Below are positions 8,336 through 19,051 of a stretch of 26,076 nucleotides of DNA, piece after piece (the stretch's first letter is position 1; each line of letters starts with the position of its first letter). Both the position numbers and the translations under genes were made by a program. The stretch spans positions 1 through 26,076 of the forward strand of contig DATNDG010000119.1 in assembly GCA_035553515.1 (NCBI GenBank), given 5' to 3'. The DNA comes from DAHUYF01 sp035553515. GTDB taxonomy: Bacteria > Pseudomonadota > Alphaproteobacteria > ATCC43930 > CGMCC-115725. The notes under the pieces are model-generated. The model saw nothing but the letters and a program-made list of their open reading frames with translations. It was not told the origin of the DNA and ran no database searches.

Positions 8336-9640
8336 GCGCCTCACGCGCCTTCCCTCGCCGCTACTGCTGGCGGCTTTGATGTTTTGTTCCGTCGCGCACG
8401 CCGCCGAAACGCCGCAGCAGCAGCTCCAGTCCGTCCAGCAGCAGATCGAGGAGAGCCGGCAGAAAGCGGCGCAATATGCGCAGCAGGCCAATGCGCTCGC
8501 GCACGATATCGCCACGCTGCGCGACCAAAGCGTCGCCGCCGCCAAGGCGGCGCAGGAGCACGAGGCGGCGCTCACCGGCCTCGAGAATCAGCTCGTGGCG
8601 CTCGACGCCGAAGCCGCGCAGAAGGCCGCCGAGCTCGAGCGCCATCGCGCCGAGCAGCAGCAGCTTCTCATGGCGCTGGAGCGGCTGGCGCGCAATCCGC
8701 CCGAGGCGCTGGCGCTGGCGCCGGGCGACCCGGTCGACGCGGTACGCTCGGCGATGCTGATGGGCGCCGCGGTACCGCCGCTCGAGACCGAGGCGCATCG
8801 TCTGGCCCGCGAGATCGACGATCTCGCCGCGGTGAAGCAGCAGATCGCCGCGGCCGAGGCACGCCACCGCGCCGAGCGCGTGAGCCTCGACCAGCAGCAC
8901 ACCCAGATCGAGGCGCTAATCGCGCGCAAGGGGGTGCTGCAGAGCGAAGCGCAGCAGGGCGCCGAGGAGAGCGATCAGCGCCAGCTCCAGCTCGCCGCGC
9001 AGGCGAGCGATCTGCAGCAGCTGATCGAGAAGCTCGACGCCGAGCGCCGCGCGCGCGACGCCGAGATCGCGCAGCGGCGCGAGGCCCGGCAGCGCCGCGA
9101 GCAGGCGGAGCGGCAGGAGGCCGAGCGGCTGATGGCCTTGCAGCATCGGGGCGGCGGCGCCCAGGGCGGCGCGAGCGTGATCGTCACGGCGCCCCCGCCG
9201 GTCATCCGCGATCCGACCAAGCCCGCGAGCATCCGCCCCTTCGCCCAGGCGCGCGGCGCGCTCCTCTATCCCGCGAGCGGCCGGCTCATGCGCCGCTTTG
9301 GCGAGAGCAACGAGCTCGGCGTCGTTTCCAAGGGGCTTAGCTTCGAGACCCGCCCGGGCGCCCAGGTCGTGGCGCCGTTCGACGGCCGCATCCTGTTCGC
9401 CGGCCCGTTCAAGGGCTACGGGCAAATATTGATCATCGAACATCGCGACGGCTATCATTCGCTGCTGGCCGGGCTCGACCGGGTCGAAGCCAGGGTCGGC
9501 CAATGGCTGGTTGCCGGCGAGCCGGTCGGCACCATGCCCGGCGGCGAGGAGAAGCCCCGCCTCTATTTCGAGCTGCGCCATGACGGCCAGCCGATCAACC
9601 CGCTCCCATGGTTGGCAACCCGCGACGAAAAGGTAAGTGG

Positions 9641-9644
<4 letters not shown>
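8322..9644 (+). CDS. EnvC-like murein hydrolase activator (degenerate LytM/M23 domain)
   Basis: Probable periplasmic activator of cell-wall amidases during division. A GTG start at 8322 gives 440 aa with a signal peptide (LLLAALMFCSVAHA, likely cut near residue 28), then about 230 residues of glutamine/alanine-rich coiled coil (roughly 30-275), a short proline-containing linker, and a C-terminal LytM (peptidase M23) fold from about 310. The catalytic zinc ligands of active M23 enzymes are missing: the HxxxD site reads SKGLSFE and the HxH site reads YFELRHDG. That is the hallmark of EnvC-type activators rather than peptidases. It overlaps gpmI by 14 bases and ctpA by 4 (ATGA), so it is translationally tied to both. 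The predicted amidase partner (AmiC-like) is not in the window. Confidence 0.88.
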
Positions 9645-11033
<1,389 letters not shown>

Positions 11034-11035
<2 letters not shown>

Positions 11036-11040
11036 GGAGA
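11034..11040 (+). promoter_or_regulatory. Ribosome-binding site fixing the TTG start of the deacetylase-like gene
   Basis: GAGGAGA begins inside the ctpA stop and ends eight bases before TTG at 11049. No other conventional start in this frame has a comparable site, so it decides the start and indicates coupling to ctpA. Confidence 0.7.
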
Positions 11041-11048
11041 GCAGCACC

Positions 11049-12218
11049 TTGACTCGGCGCGAGACCGGCGCAGTCGAATACGCCTCGCGCCGACGCGTGA
11101 GCGCCGGTCGCATCGCTGCCGCTCTGGTGGTGCTGGCGGCCGCCGGCGCCATCTCGGCGCTGGCGCTCGGCTGGCTCGAAGGCGCGCCCGCATCGGCGCC
11201 CAAGCTCGCCGAAGTGGTGGTGCCGATGCCGCCGAAGCCGGCACCATCGAAGCCGGTGACCGCAGCGATCCCGCCGCCGCAACCGGCACCGGCCCCCGAC
11301 GCCGCGCCGGTGCCGTCGGTGGCAGCGCTGCCGCCGCCGCCCGCACCGCCGCGCCCCGACCGCAGCACGGCGCAGCCGCTGCTGCCCGCGCCCGATCCGG
11401 CGCTGGTCGAGACCGGGCCCATGGGCAAGCTGCCGATCATCGGCCGCGACGGGCGCCAGCCCTGGATTGCCTATGGCCGCCCCTTCGACCGCGCCGACAA
11501 ACGACCGAGGGTCGCCATCGTCATCACCGGGCTCGGTCCTTCCGGCGACGCCACCCAGGCGGCGATCGATCTGCCGGGCGCGGTCACCCTCGCCTTCAAT
11601 CCCTACGCGAAGCGGCTCGGCGAGTGGGTCGACCGGGCGCGCGCCGCCGGTCATGAGGTGCTGCTGAGCCTGCCGATGGAGCCGGTCGATTATCCGCGCC
11701 AGGATCCCGGGCCTTACACGCTGCTCACCTCGCTCACGCCCGACGAGAATGTCGAGCGGCTCGACTGGGTGATGAGCCGCGTCAGCGGCTATGTCGGGCT
11801 CACCACCATGATGGGCTCGCGCTTCGTCGCCTCCGAGACCAACTTCGCGCCGGTGATGGCCGAGTTCAAGAAGCGCGGCCTCATGTTCGTCGATGGCCGC
11901 GAGAGCGCGCAGAGCGTCGCCGGCCCGCTCGCCCAGCGGCTCGGCGTTCCCTGCGTGCTGGCCGACGACATGATCGACGCCGACACGACACGCGACGCCA
12001 TCGACCGCGAGCTTCATGCGCTCGAGCAGGATGCGCAGCGCAACGGCGCCGCGCTCGGCGTCGGCTTTGCCTATCCCCTCTCCATCGAGCGCGTCGCGCT
12101 CTGGGCCAAGGGGCTCGGCGAGCAGGAGATGGTGCTGGCGCCGGCGAGCGCGCTGGCGCCGCTCCCCGGCACGCCGCCGAAGGCCGAAAAATCCGTGCAG
12201 AAGGGAGCGGCGAAGTGA
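11049..12218 (+). CDS. Membrane-anchored divergent polysaccharide deacetylase family protein (DUF610)
   Basis: Member of the divergent polysaccharide deacetylase family (PF04748), often found beside envC/ctpA in proteobacteria. The TTG start has a good Shine-Dalgarno (GAGGAGA, 8-base spacer), giving 389 aa. An N-terminal membrane anchor (about 18-42, GRIAAALVVLAAAGAISALALG) precedes a long proline/alanine-rich linker (about 50-120) and the NodB-like fold from about 150 (RVAIVITGLGPSG, EVLLSLPMEPVDYP, GYVGLTTMMGSRF, GLMFVDGRES, GVGFAYPLSIE). The linker suggests that the domain reaches into the cell wall from the inner membrane. The metal-binding residues of true deacetylases are not all recognisable, so activity is uncertain. 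The last four bases overlap the rppH start (GTGA). Confidence 0.88.
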   Translation: MTRRETGAVEYASRRRVSAGRIAAALVVLAAAGAISALALGWLEGAPASAPKLAEVVVPMPPKPAPSKPVTAAIPPPQPAPAPDAAPVPSVAALPPPPAPPRPDRSTAQPLLPAPDPALVETGPMGKLPIIGRDGRQPWIAYGRPFDRADKRPRVAIVITGLGPSGDATQAAIDLPGAVTLAFNPYAKRLGEWVDRARAAGHEVLLSLPMEPVDYPRQDPGPYTLLTSLTPDENVERLDWVMSRVSGYVGLTTMMGSRFVASETNFAPVMAEFKKRGLMFVDGRESAQSVAGPLAQRLGVPCVLADDMIDADTTRDAIDRELHALEQDAQRNGAALGVGFAYPLSIERVALWAKGLGEQEMVLAPASALAPLPGTPPKAEKSVQKGAAK

Positions 12219-12706
12219 CCGACGAGGTCGACGCAGTGCGCGCGCAGGGTTATCGCCCGGGCGTCGGCATCATGCTGCTCGACCGCAGCAATCGCGTCTT
12301 CGTCGGCCGGCGCATCGACACACCCGGCGAGAACTGGCAAATGCCGCAGGGCGGCATCGATCGCGGCGAGGCGCCGCGCCAGGCGGCGCTGCGCGAGCTC
12401 AAGGAGGAAGTCGGCACCGACAAGGCCGAATTCCTTGCCGAAACCAAGGCCTGGCTGCGCTACGACGTGCCGAGCGAGGTCGCCGGGCGGCTCTGGCGCG
12501 GGCGCTATCGCGGGCAGATGCAGAGATGGTACGCGATGCGCTTCACCGGCTCCGACCGCGACATCGCGCTCGACACCCATCATCCGGAGTTCGACGCCTG
12601 GAAATGGGTGGCGCCCGCGGAGCTTCCGCTTCTCATCGTCCCCTTCAAGCGCCAGCTCTACCTCGACATCCTTGCCGAGTTCCGCGCGGTGTGCGGGCTG
12701 AAGTAG
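12215..12706 (+). CDS. rppH: RNA pyrophosphohydrolase (Nudix)
   Basis: Removes pyrophosphate from the 5' triphosphate end of mRNA, exposing a monophosphate that stimulates RNase E decay. The 163-aa protein has the start-region motif RPGVGIMLLDRSNRVFVGRR, the substrate segment WQMPQGGIDRGE, and the full Nudix box (GGIDRGE followed by AALRELKEEVG). WLRYDVP and the downstream QRWYAMRFTG and WKWVAP segments match RppH. The GTG start at 12215 lies in a GTGA overlap with the preceding gene, preceded by GGGAG, which supports it. It ends the plus-strand block; the strongest hairpins of the next gap follow it, so transcription may end there. Confidence 0.96.
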   Translation: MTDEVDAVRAQGYRPGVGIMLLDRSNRVFVGRRIDTPGENWQMPQGGIDRGEAPRQAALRELKEEVGTDKAEFLAETKAWLRYDVPSEVAGRLWRGRYRGQMQRWYAMRFTGSDRDIALDTHHPEFDAWKWVAPAELPLLIVPFKRQLYLDILAEFRAVCGLK

Positions 12707-12795
12707 AAGCTGGGCGATGGAAGAGCTCTCTCCGGGCTACATCCCCGGCGCTGCCTTCCGAGCTTTGGGTCTCGCTGTCACTTCGGGCTGAGGGG

Positions 12796-12959
12796 CCCCT
12801 CTCCCCGCCAGGGAGAGGGAGGGACCCGGCGCATGAGCGCCGGGAGGGTGATGGCCCTTGGTTCGAGGCAAGACACGCAAGAACGCGGTGCGACGCCGGC
12901 CCCTCACCCGCCCGTCGCTTTGGCGGCGGGCTGCCCTCTCCCGCTCGCGCGGGAGAGGG
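12796..12959. repeat. Tandem palindromic elements between rppH and the convergent di-iron gene
   Basis: Four hairpins stand in a row: CCCTCTCCC/GGGAGAGGG (12797-12805 and 12811-12819, loop CGCCA); CCCGGCGC/GCGCCGGG (12825-12832 and 12837-12844, loop ATGA); GCCCGTCGC with GCGGCGGGC near 12910-12931 (one wobble pair); and CCCTCTCCCGC/GCGGGAGAGGG (12934-12944 and 12949-12959, loop TCGC). The CTCTCC and GGGAGGGTGA strings recall the element near 2393-2485, so both probably belong to one repeat family. Lying between convergent genes, the stems could stop or stabilise transcripts from both sides, although no T-tract follows. Confidence 0.72.
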
Positions 12960-12964
12960 GATTT

Positions 12965-13792
12965 CTAAGCCGCGTCCTTCGCCAGACGCCGTGCGCGGCG
13001 CCGCATGCCCCACCAGGCAAGTCGCGCCACGGCGAAGCTGAGCCGGCCATGCGGCCTGAGCCCCACCGTCTTGAAAATCATGGCGACGACGCGCTCGACA
13101 TGATGCTGGCGATAGACGGCGTAGGCGCGCCGCGCATAGGAGCGCGCGCACTGCGCGCGCTCATAGGGCGCGGCGTTCTCGGCGACGTTCTCGTTGGCGG
13201 CGTAGTAGGCATAGGCGAGCTCGTCGTCCTCGGATTCGCCGACGCGGCCGGCGGCGACCCGGAGCCGGCCCCAGAAGCCCACGCGCTCGGCCTCGAGATA
13301 ACGCTTCAGATGGGTGTAGAAGAGTTTGTAGTGGCGCAGCTCGTCGGCGGCGATGCGCCGGCAGATCGCCTGGAGCACCGGCTCCGCGCTGGCGTCGGCG
13401 AGAGCGGTGTAATAGGAGCTGGTGCCGGTCTCGACGATGCAGCGCGCCACCAGCTCGCCGCTGCGCGAGCCGCGGACCGAGCGCTCCGCGTCGAGATCGA
13501 CGCGGAAGCCCGCGCTGAAGCGGCGGCATGCCTCGGCATGATCGAACGTGGAATCGGCCAGCATCGCCCAACGGCCGAGCGCCTGCCCGTGCTGGATCTC
13601 TTCCTCGCCCCAGCACCGCGCCACCCTCTGGAACTCGGCATCGTCATGGAAGACGCCACAGAGATAGCGCGCGTAATCGGCGCCGTTCTGCTCGACCAGG
13701 CTCGCCGCCTTGACGATGCGCAAAAGGTCGGGGTCGACCTTGGCCCGGTCGAACCGCTCCCAGGGAATATCGTCGAGCGTCCAGTTGCCCAT
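12965..13792 (-). CDS. Ferritin-like di-iron protein, acyl-ACP desaturase-like
   Basis: A 275-aa mainly helical protein with the two-pair carboxylate/histidine pattern of ferritin-superfamily di-iron enzymes. In numbering from ATG 13792 the likely ligands are E34 (LVEQNGADY), E65 and H68 (EEEIQHG), E121 (IVETGTSSYY), and E151 and H154 (AADELRHY). EE-x-x-H-G and A-A-D-E-x-x-H also resemble soluble acyl-ACP desaturases, so it may oxidise a fatty-acyl or aldehyde substrate; the substrate is unknown. The C-terminal 60 residues are basic. GTG at 13795 immediately precedes ATG 13792, so the start is ambiguous by one codon. A promoter-like element lies directly upstream. It is convergent with rppH and read away from the ATP synthase genes in the same direction. 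Confidence 0.78.
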   Translation of the reverse strand: MGNWTLDDIPWERFDRAKVDPDLLRIVKAASLVEQNGADYARYLCGVFHDDAEFQRVARCWGEEEIQHGQALGRWAMLADSTFDHAEACRRFSAGFRVDLDAERSVRGSRSGELVARCIVETGTSSYYTALADASAEPVLQAICRRIAADELRHYKLFYTHLKRYLEAERVGFWGRLRVAAGRVGESEDDELAYAYYAANENVAENAAPYERAQCARSYARRAYAVYRQHHVERVVAMIFKTVGLRPHGRLSFAVARLAWWGMRRRARRLAKDAA

Positions 13793-13819
13793 CACCGACC
13801 GTCACGCATGCCGGCGTAA

Positions 13820-13848
13820 TATATAGGTCAAATTCCCCGGGCGGTGAA
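13820..13848 (-). promoter_or_regulatory. Candidate sigma-70 promoter of the di-iron gene
   Basis: Read on the minus strand, TTCACC (13848-13843) and TATATA (13825-13820) are separated by 17 bases, placing the transcription start near 13813, about 20 bases before the ATG. TATATATTA is conspicuous in this GC-rich region. CCCGGG palindromes between it and atpC could also separate the two transcripts. Confidence 0.45.
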
Positions 13849-13863
13849 TCCCCCGGGCGACGC

Positions 13864-14321
13864 TTAGTGGGCGGTCGCCTGGAGCGCGGCGAGCTTGGCC
13901 ATGGCGACGGCGAGCCGCCGCTCGGCCGCGCGCAGCGTCACCGCCGCCTGGTCGCGGTCGGTGCCCTGAAGCCGCGTCACCTGCTCCTTGAGGCTGGCGA
14001 CGCTCGCCTCATGCGTTTTCTGCTGCTGCTCGATGTCGGCGCGGTCGAGCGCGGCGATCGGCAGCGCCTCGTCGGCGAGCACGGTGCAGCGCTCCGGCGT
14101 CACCTCGGCGAAGCCACCGGCGACGAAGATGCGCTCGGTGACCGCGCTGGGCTCGTCGGCATAGACGTCGATGACCCCCGGCCGCACCGTCGAGATCAGC
14201 AGCGAATGGCCGGGCAGCACGCCGAAATTGCCCTCGCCGCCGGGGACGACGACCATCGCCACCTGCTCGGAGAGCAGCAGCTTCTCCGGCGAGACCAGCT
14301 CGAATTGCAGCTTCTCGGCCA

Positions 14322-14322
<1 letters not shown>
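13864..14322 (-). CDS. atpC: ATP synthase F1 subunit epsilon
   Basis: Central-stalk subunit that regulates ATP hydrolysis and couples gamma to the c-ring. The 152-aa protein begins KLQFELVSPEKLLLSEQVAMVVVPGGEGNFGVLPGH, the conserved beta-sandwich domain; ERIFVAGGFAEVT follows. The C-terminal part is a long helical hairpin (about 90-148) rich in alanine and glutamine. The start ATG shares one base with the atpD stop (TGATG on the coding strand), so it is translationally coupled. It is the last gene of atpHAGDC; after it a GC-rich gap with repeated CCCGGG stands before the di-iron gene. Confidence 0.97.
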
Positions 14323-15746
<1,424 letters not shown>

Positions 15747-15777
15747 GGGCCTCGTCCCTTTGTTCGTGCCGCGCGCC

Positions 15778-16665
15778 TCAAAGCGCCTCGGCGCCGGAGA
15801 TGATTTCGATGAGTTCCTTGGTGATCGCCGCCTGTCGCGAGCGGTTGTACGTGGTGTTGAGCCGGTCGATCATCTCGCCGGCGTTGCGCGTGGCGTTGTC
15901 CATCGCCGTCATGCGCGCACCCTGCTCACTCGCGCCGTTCTCCAGCAGCGCGGTGAAGATCTGCACCGCGAGATTGCGCGGCAGCAGATCACCCAGGATC
16001 TCGGATTCCTCTGGCTCGAACTCGTAGATCGCGCCGGAAGCCGCGCTCACGGCCTGATCGGCCTGGGCCGGCGGCGCGAACGGGATGAGCTGCTGCTTGG
16101 TGACGACCTGGTTGATCGCCGAGCGGAAGCGATTGAAGATGACCGTGCAGACGTCGAACTCGCCGGCCTCAAAGAGCGCCAGCAGCCGGTCGGCGATCGC
16201 CTGCGCCTCGTCGAAAGTGAGGCGCGGCCGGCCGAGATCGGTGCGGCTCTCGACGATGAGCCGGGCATAGTCGCGGCGGAGTGCGTCGCGCCCCTTGCGG
16301 CCGATGGTGAGGACCTTCACCGTCTTGCCGGCGCCCTGCAGCTCGCGGATGGTGCGCCGCGCCTCACGCAGGATCGAAGCATTGAAGCCGCCGGCAAGGC
16401 CGCGATCGGAGGTCGCCACCAGCAGCAGATGCGTCGCGTTGTTTCCGGTGCCGGCGAGCAGCTTCGGCGCATTGGTCTGGCCGCGCAGATTGGCCGCGAG
16501 CGAGGACAGCATGCGCTCCATGCGCGTCGAATAGGGCCGGGCCGCCTCGGCCTGCTCCTGCGCACGGCGCAGGCGCGAGGCCGCCACCATCTTCATCGCC
16601 GAGGTGATCTTCTGCGTCGAGCGGACGGAGCGGATGCGAAGCCGCAATTCCTTGAGCGTGGCCAC
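15778..16665 (-). CDS. atpG: ATP synthase F1 subunit gamma
   Basis: Rotor shaft of F1 that transmits torque between the c-ring and the catalytic hexamer. The 295 aa start with the conserved ATLKELRLRIRSVRSTQKIT and MKMVAASRLRRAQ, have LLVATSDRGLAGGFNASI in the middle, and end in the family's ARMTAMDNATRNAGEMID, LNTTYNRSRQAAITKELIEI and SGAEAL. Alphaproteobacterial gamma subunits often differ in the middle section, and here the region about 190-220 carries a short extra stretch (PAQADQAVSAASGA). It lies 15 bases after atpA in the atpHAGDC order. Confidence 0.98.
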   Translation of the reverse strand: MATLKELRLRIRSVRSTQKITSAMKMVAASRLRRAQEQAEAARPYSTRMERMLSSLAANLRGQTNAPKLLAGTGNNATHLLLVATSDRGLAGGFNASILREARRTIRELQGAGKTVKVLTIGRKGRDALRRDYARLIVESRTDLGRPRLTFDEAQAIADRLLALFEAGEFDVCTVIFNRFRSAINQVVTKQQLIPFAPPAQADQAVSAASGAIYEFEPEESEILGDLLPRNLAVQIFTALLENGASEQGARMTAMDNATRNAGEMIDRLNTTYNRSRQAAITKELIEIISGAEAL

Positions 16666-16680
16666 GCGCCGGACTTTCCC

Positions 16681-18209
<1,529 letters not shown>

Positions 18210-18210
<1 letters not shown>

Positions 18211-18770
18211 TACTGGGCCCCCTTCATGGCAAGCTGCAGCCGGTGCAGCTTGCTCTTGAGCGATGCATCGACCATGCGCGAGCCGACCTTGACGACGAGG
18301 CCGCCCAAGAGGCTCGGATCGACCTCGATATCGACCGCAACCTTGCGTCCGACCGCCTTGCGCAATTGCTCGTTCACGGCATCGCGCTGCTGCGGCGAGA
18401 GGTCCTGCGCGCTCACCACATGCGCGGTAACCTCGCCGCGCCGTTCCGCCAGGCGATGCAGAAAGCTTTCGATCATGTCCGGCAGTGCGAAGAGGCGCCG
18501 ATTCTGCGCCAGAAGGCCGAGGAAATTGCGGGTGAGCGGCGAGATCTGCGCCTTGTCGGCGAGCGCCGCGATGCCCTTGCCCTGCTCGTCGCGCGACAGC
18601 ACCGGGCTCCTGATCACCCGGCGCAGATCGGCGCTGTCGCGCAGCATGGCGCGCAGGCCCTGCAGATCGCCGGCCACGGCGTCGAGCGCCTTGCGCTCAT
18701 CGGCGAGATCGAAGAGAGCCGCAGCATAGCGCTCGGCCAGTCCGGATACGCCTTTCGCTTCCGCTGCCAC
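18210..18770 (-). CDS. atpH: ATP synthase F1 subunit delta (OSCP)
   Basis: Peripheral-stalk subunit that binds the top of the alpha3beta3 ring to the b-subunits. The open frame runs far upstream (to 18905), but the conserved N-terminus GLAERYAAALFDLAD appears only near residue 55 of that frame. GTG at 18770, preceded by GAGGA with a ten-base spacer, gives a 186-aa protein (VAAEAKGVSGLAERYAAAL...), the typical delta length. The C-terminal GGLVVKVGSRMVDASLKSKLHRL is the diagnostic OSCP/delta signature. It leads atpHAGDC; the F0 genes are elsewhere, as is usual in alphaproteobacteria. Confidence 0.96.
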
Positions 18771-18854
18771 GTAAGAACTGTCCTCGTTTTCCCTTGGACG
18801 AGAGCGTCGGATCGGGAATGCCTGAATGCCGCGCTTTCCTGCCGGTCGCACGAC

Positions 18855-18878
18855 AAAACCCGCGACATGCGCCGCGGG
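18855..18878 (-). terminator. Weak hairpin with T-run between priA and atpH
   Basis: On the minus strand CCCGCG (18878-18873) and CGCGGG (18864-18859) form a 6-bp stem with an eight-base loop, followed at once by TTTT (18858-18855). It may partly stop priA transcripts before the ATP synthase genes, or act as a leader structure if the atp promoter lies upstream of it. The T-run is short, so I rate it weak. Confidence 0.35.
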
Positions 18879-18895
18879 CCGGGAAAGCGCCGGGG

Positions 18896-18924
18896 GTTCT
18901 AACACACGGGTTCAGGCGGCGCAA
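18896..18924 (-). promoter_or_regulatory. Candidate promoter for atpHAGDC
   Basis: Minus-strand TTGCGC (18924-18919) and TAGAAC (18901-18896) are separated by 17 bases. Matches are modest (three and four of six), but TTG at -35 is the strongest alphaproteobacterial feature. Transcripts would carry an approximately 120-base GC-rich leader including the 18855-18878 hairpin. The 281-base gap between priA and atpH otherwise holds a direct repeat of CCGCGCGGGC (18941-18950 and 18955-18964) and the parS-like site. Confidence 0.28.
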
Positions 18925-19021
18925 TAAGGGGTGGCCCGGCCCGCGCGGGCGATGCCGCGCGGGCGCGGCCAGCGCAATTCCTTAGGCCTGAGGCAACGAT
19001 CCGGGCCTGCAAATTCGCCAA

Positions 19022-19037
19022 TGCTTCACGTGGAACA
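19022..19037. promoter_or_regulatory. parS-like ParB binding site
   Basis: TGCTTCACGTGGAACA matches the bacterial centromere consensus TGTTTCACGTGAAACA at 14 of 16 positions. The central CACGTG is intact, and both half-sites (TGCTTCAC and, on the other strand, TGTTCCAC) resemble known parS halves; GGAA in the right arm also occurs in natural variants. It lies in non-coding DNA 14 bases beyond the priA stop. parA and parB are not in this window. Confidence 0.5.
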
Positions 19038-19051
19038 TTTTGAGAACGCGA

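Noticed and set aside
18771..18905. 45-codon N-terminal extension of atpH
   Set aside because: Not similar to any delta subunit; GTG 18770 gives the usual length and has an upstream GAGGA.
18941..18964. Direct repeat CCGCGCGGGC as an operator
   Set aside because: Each copy is itself a GC-only near-palindrome of the kind expected often at this GC content.
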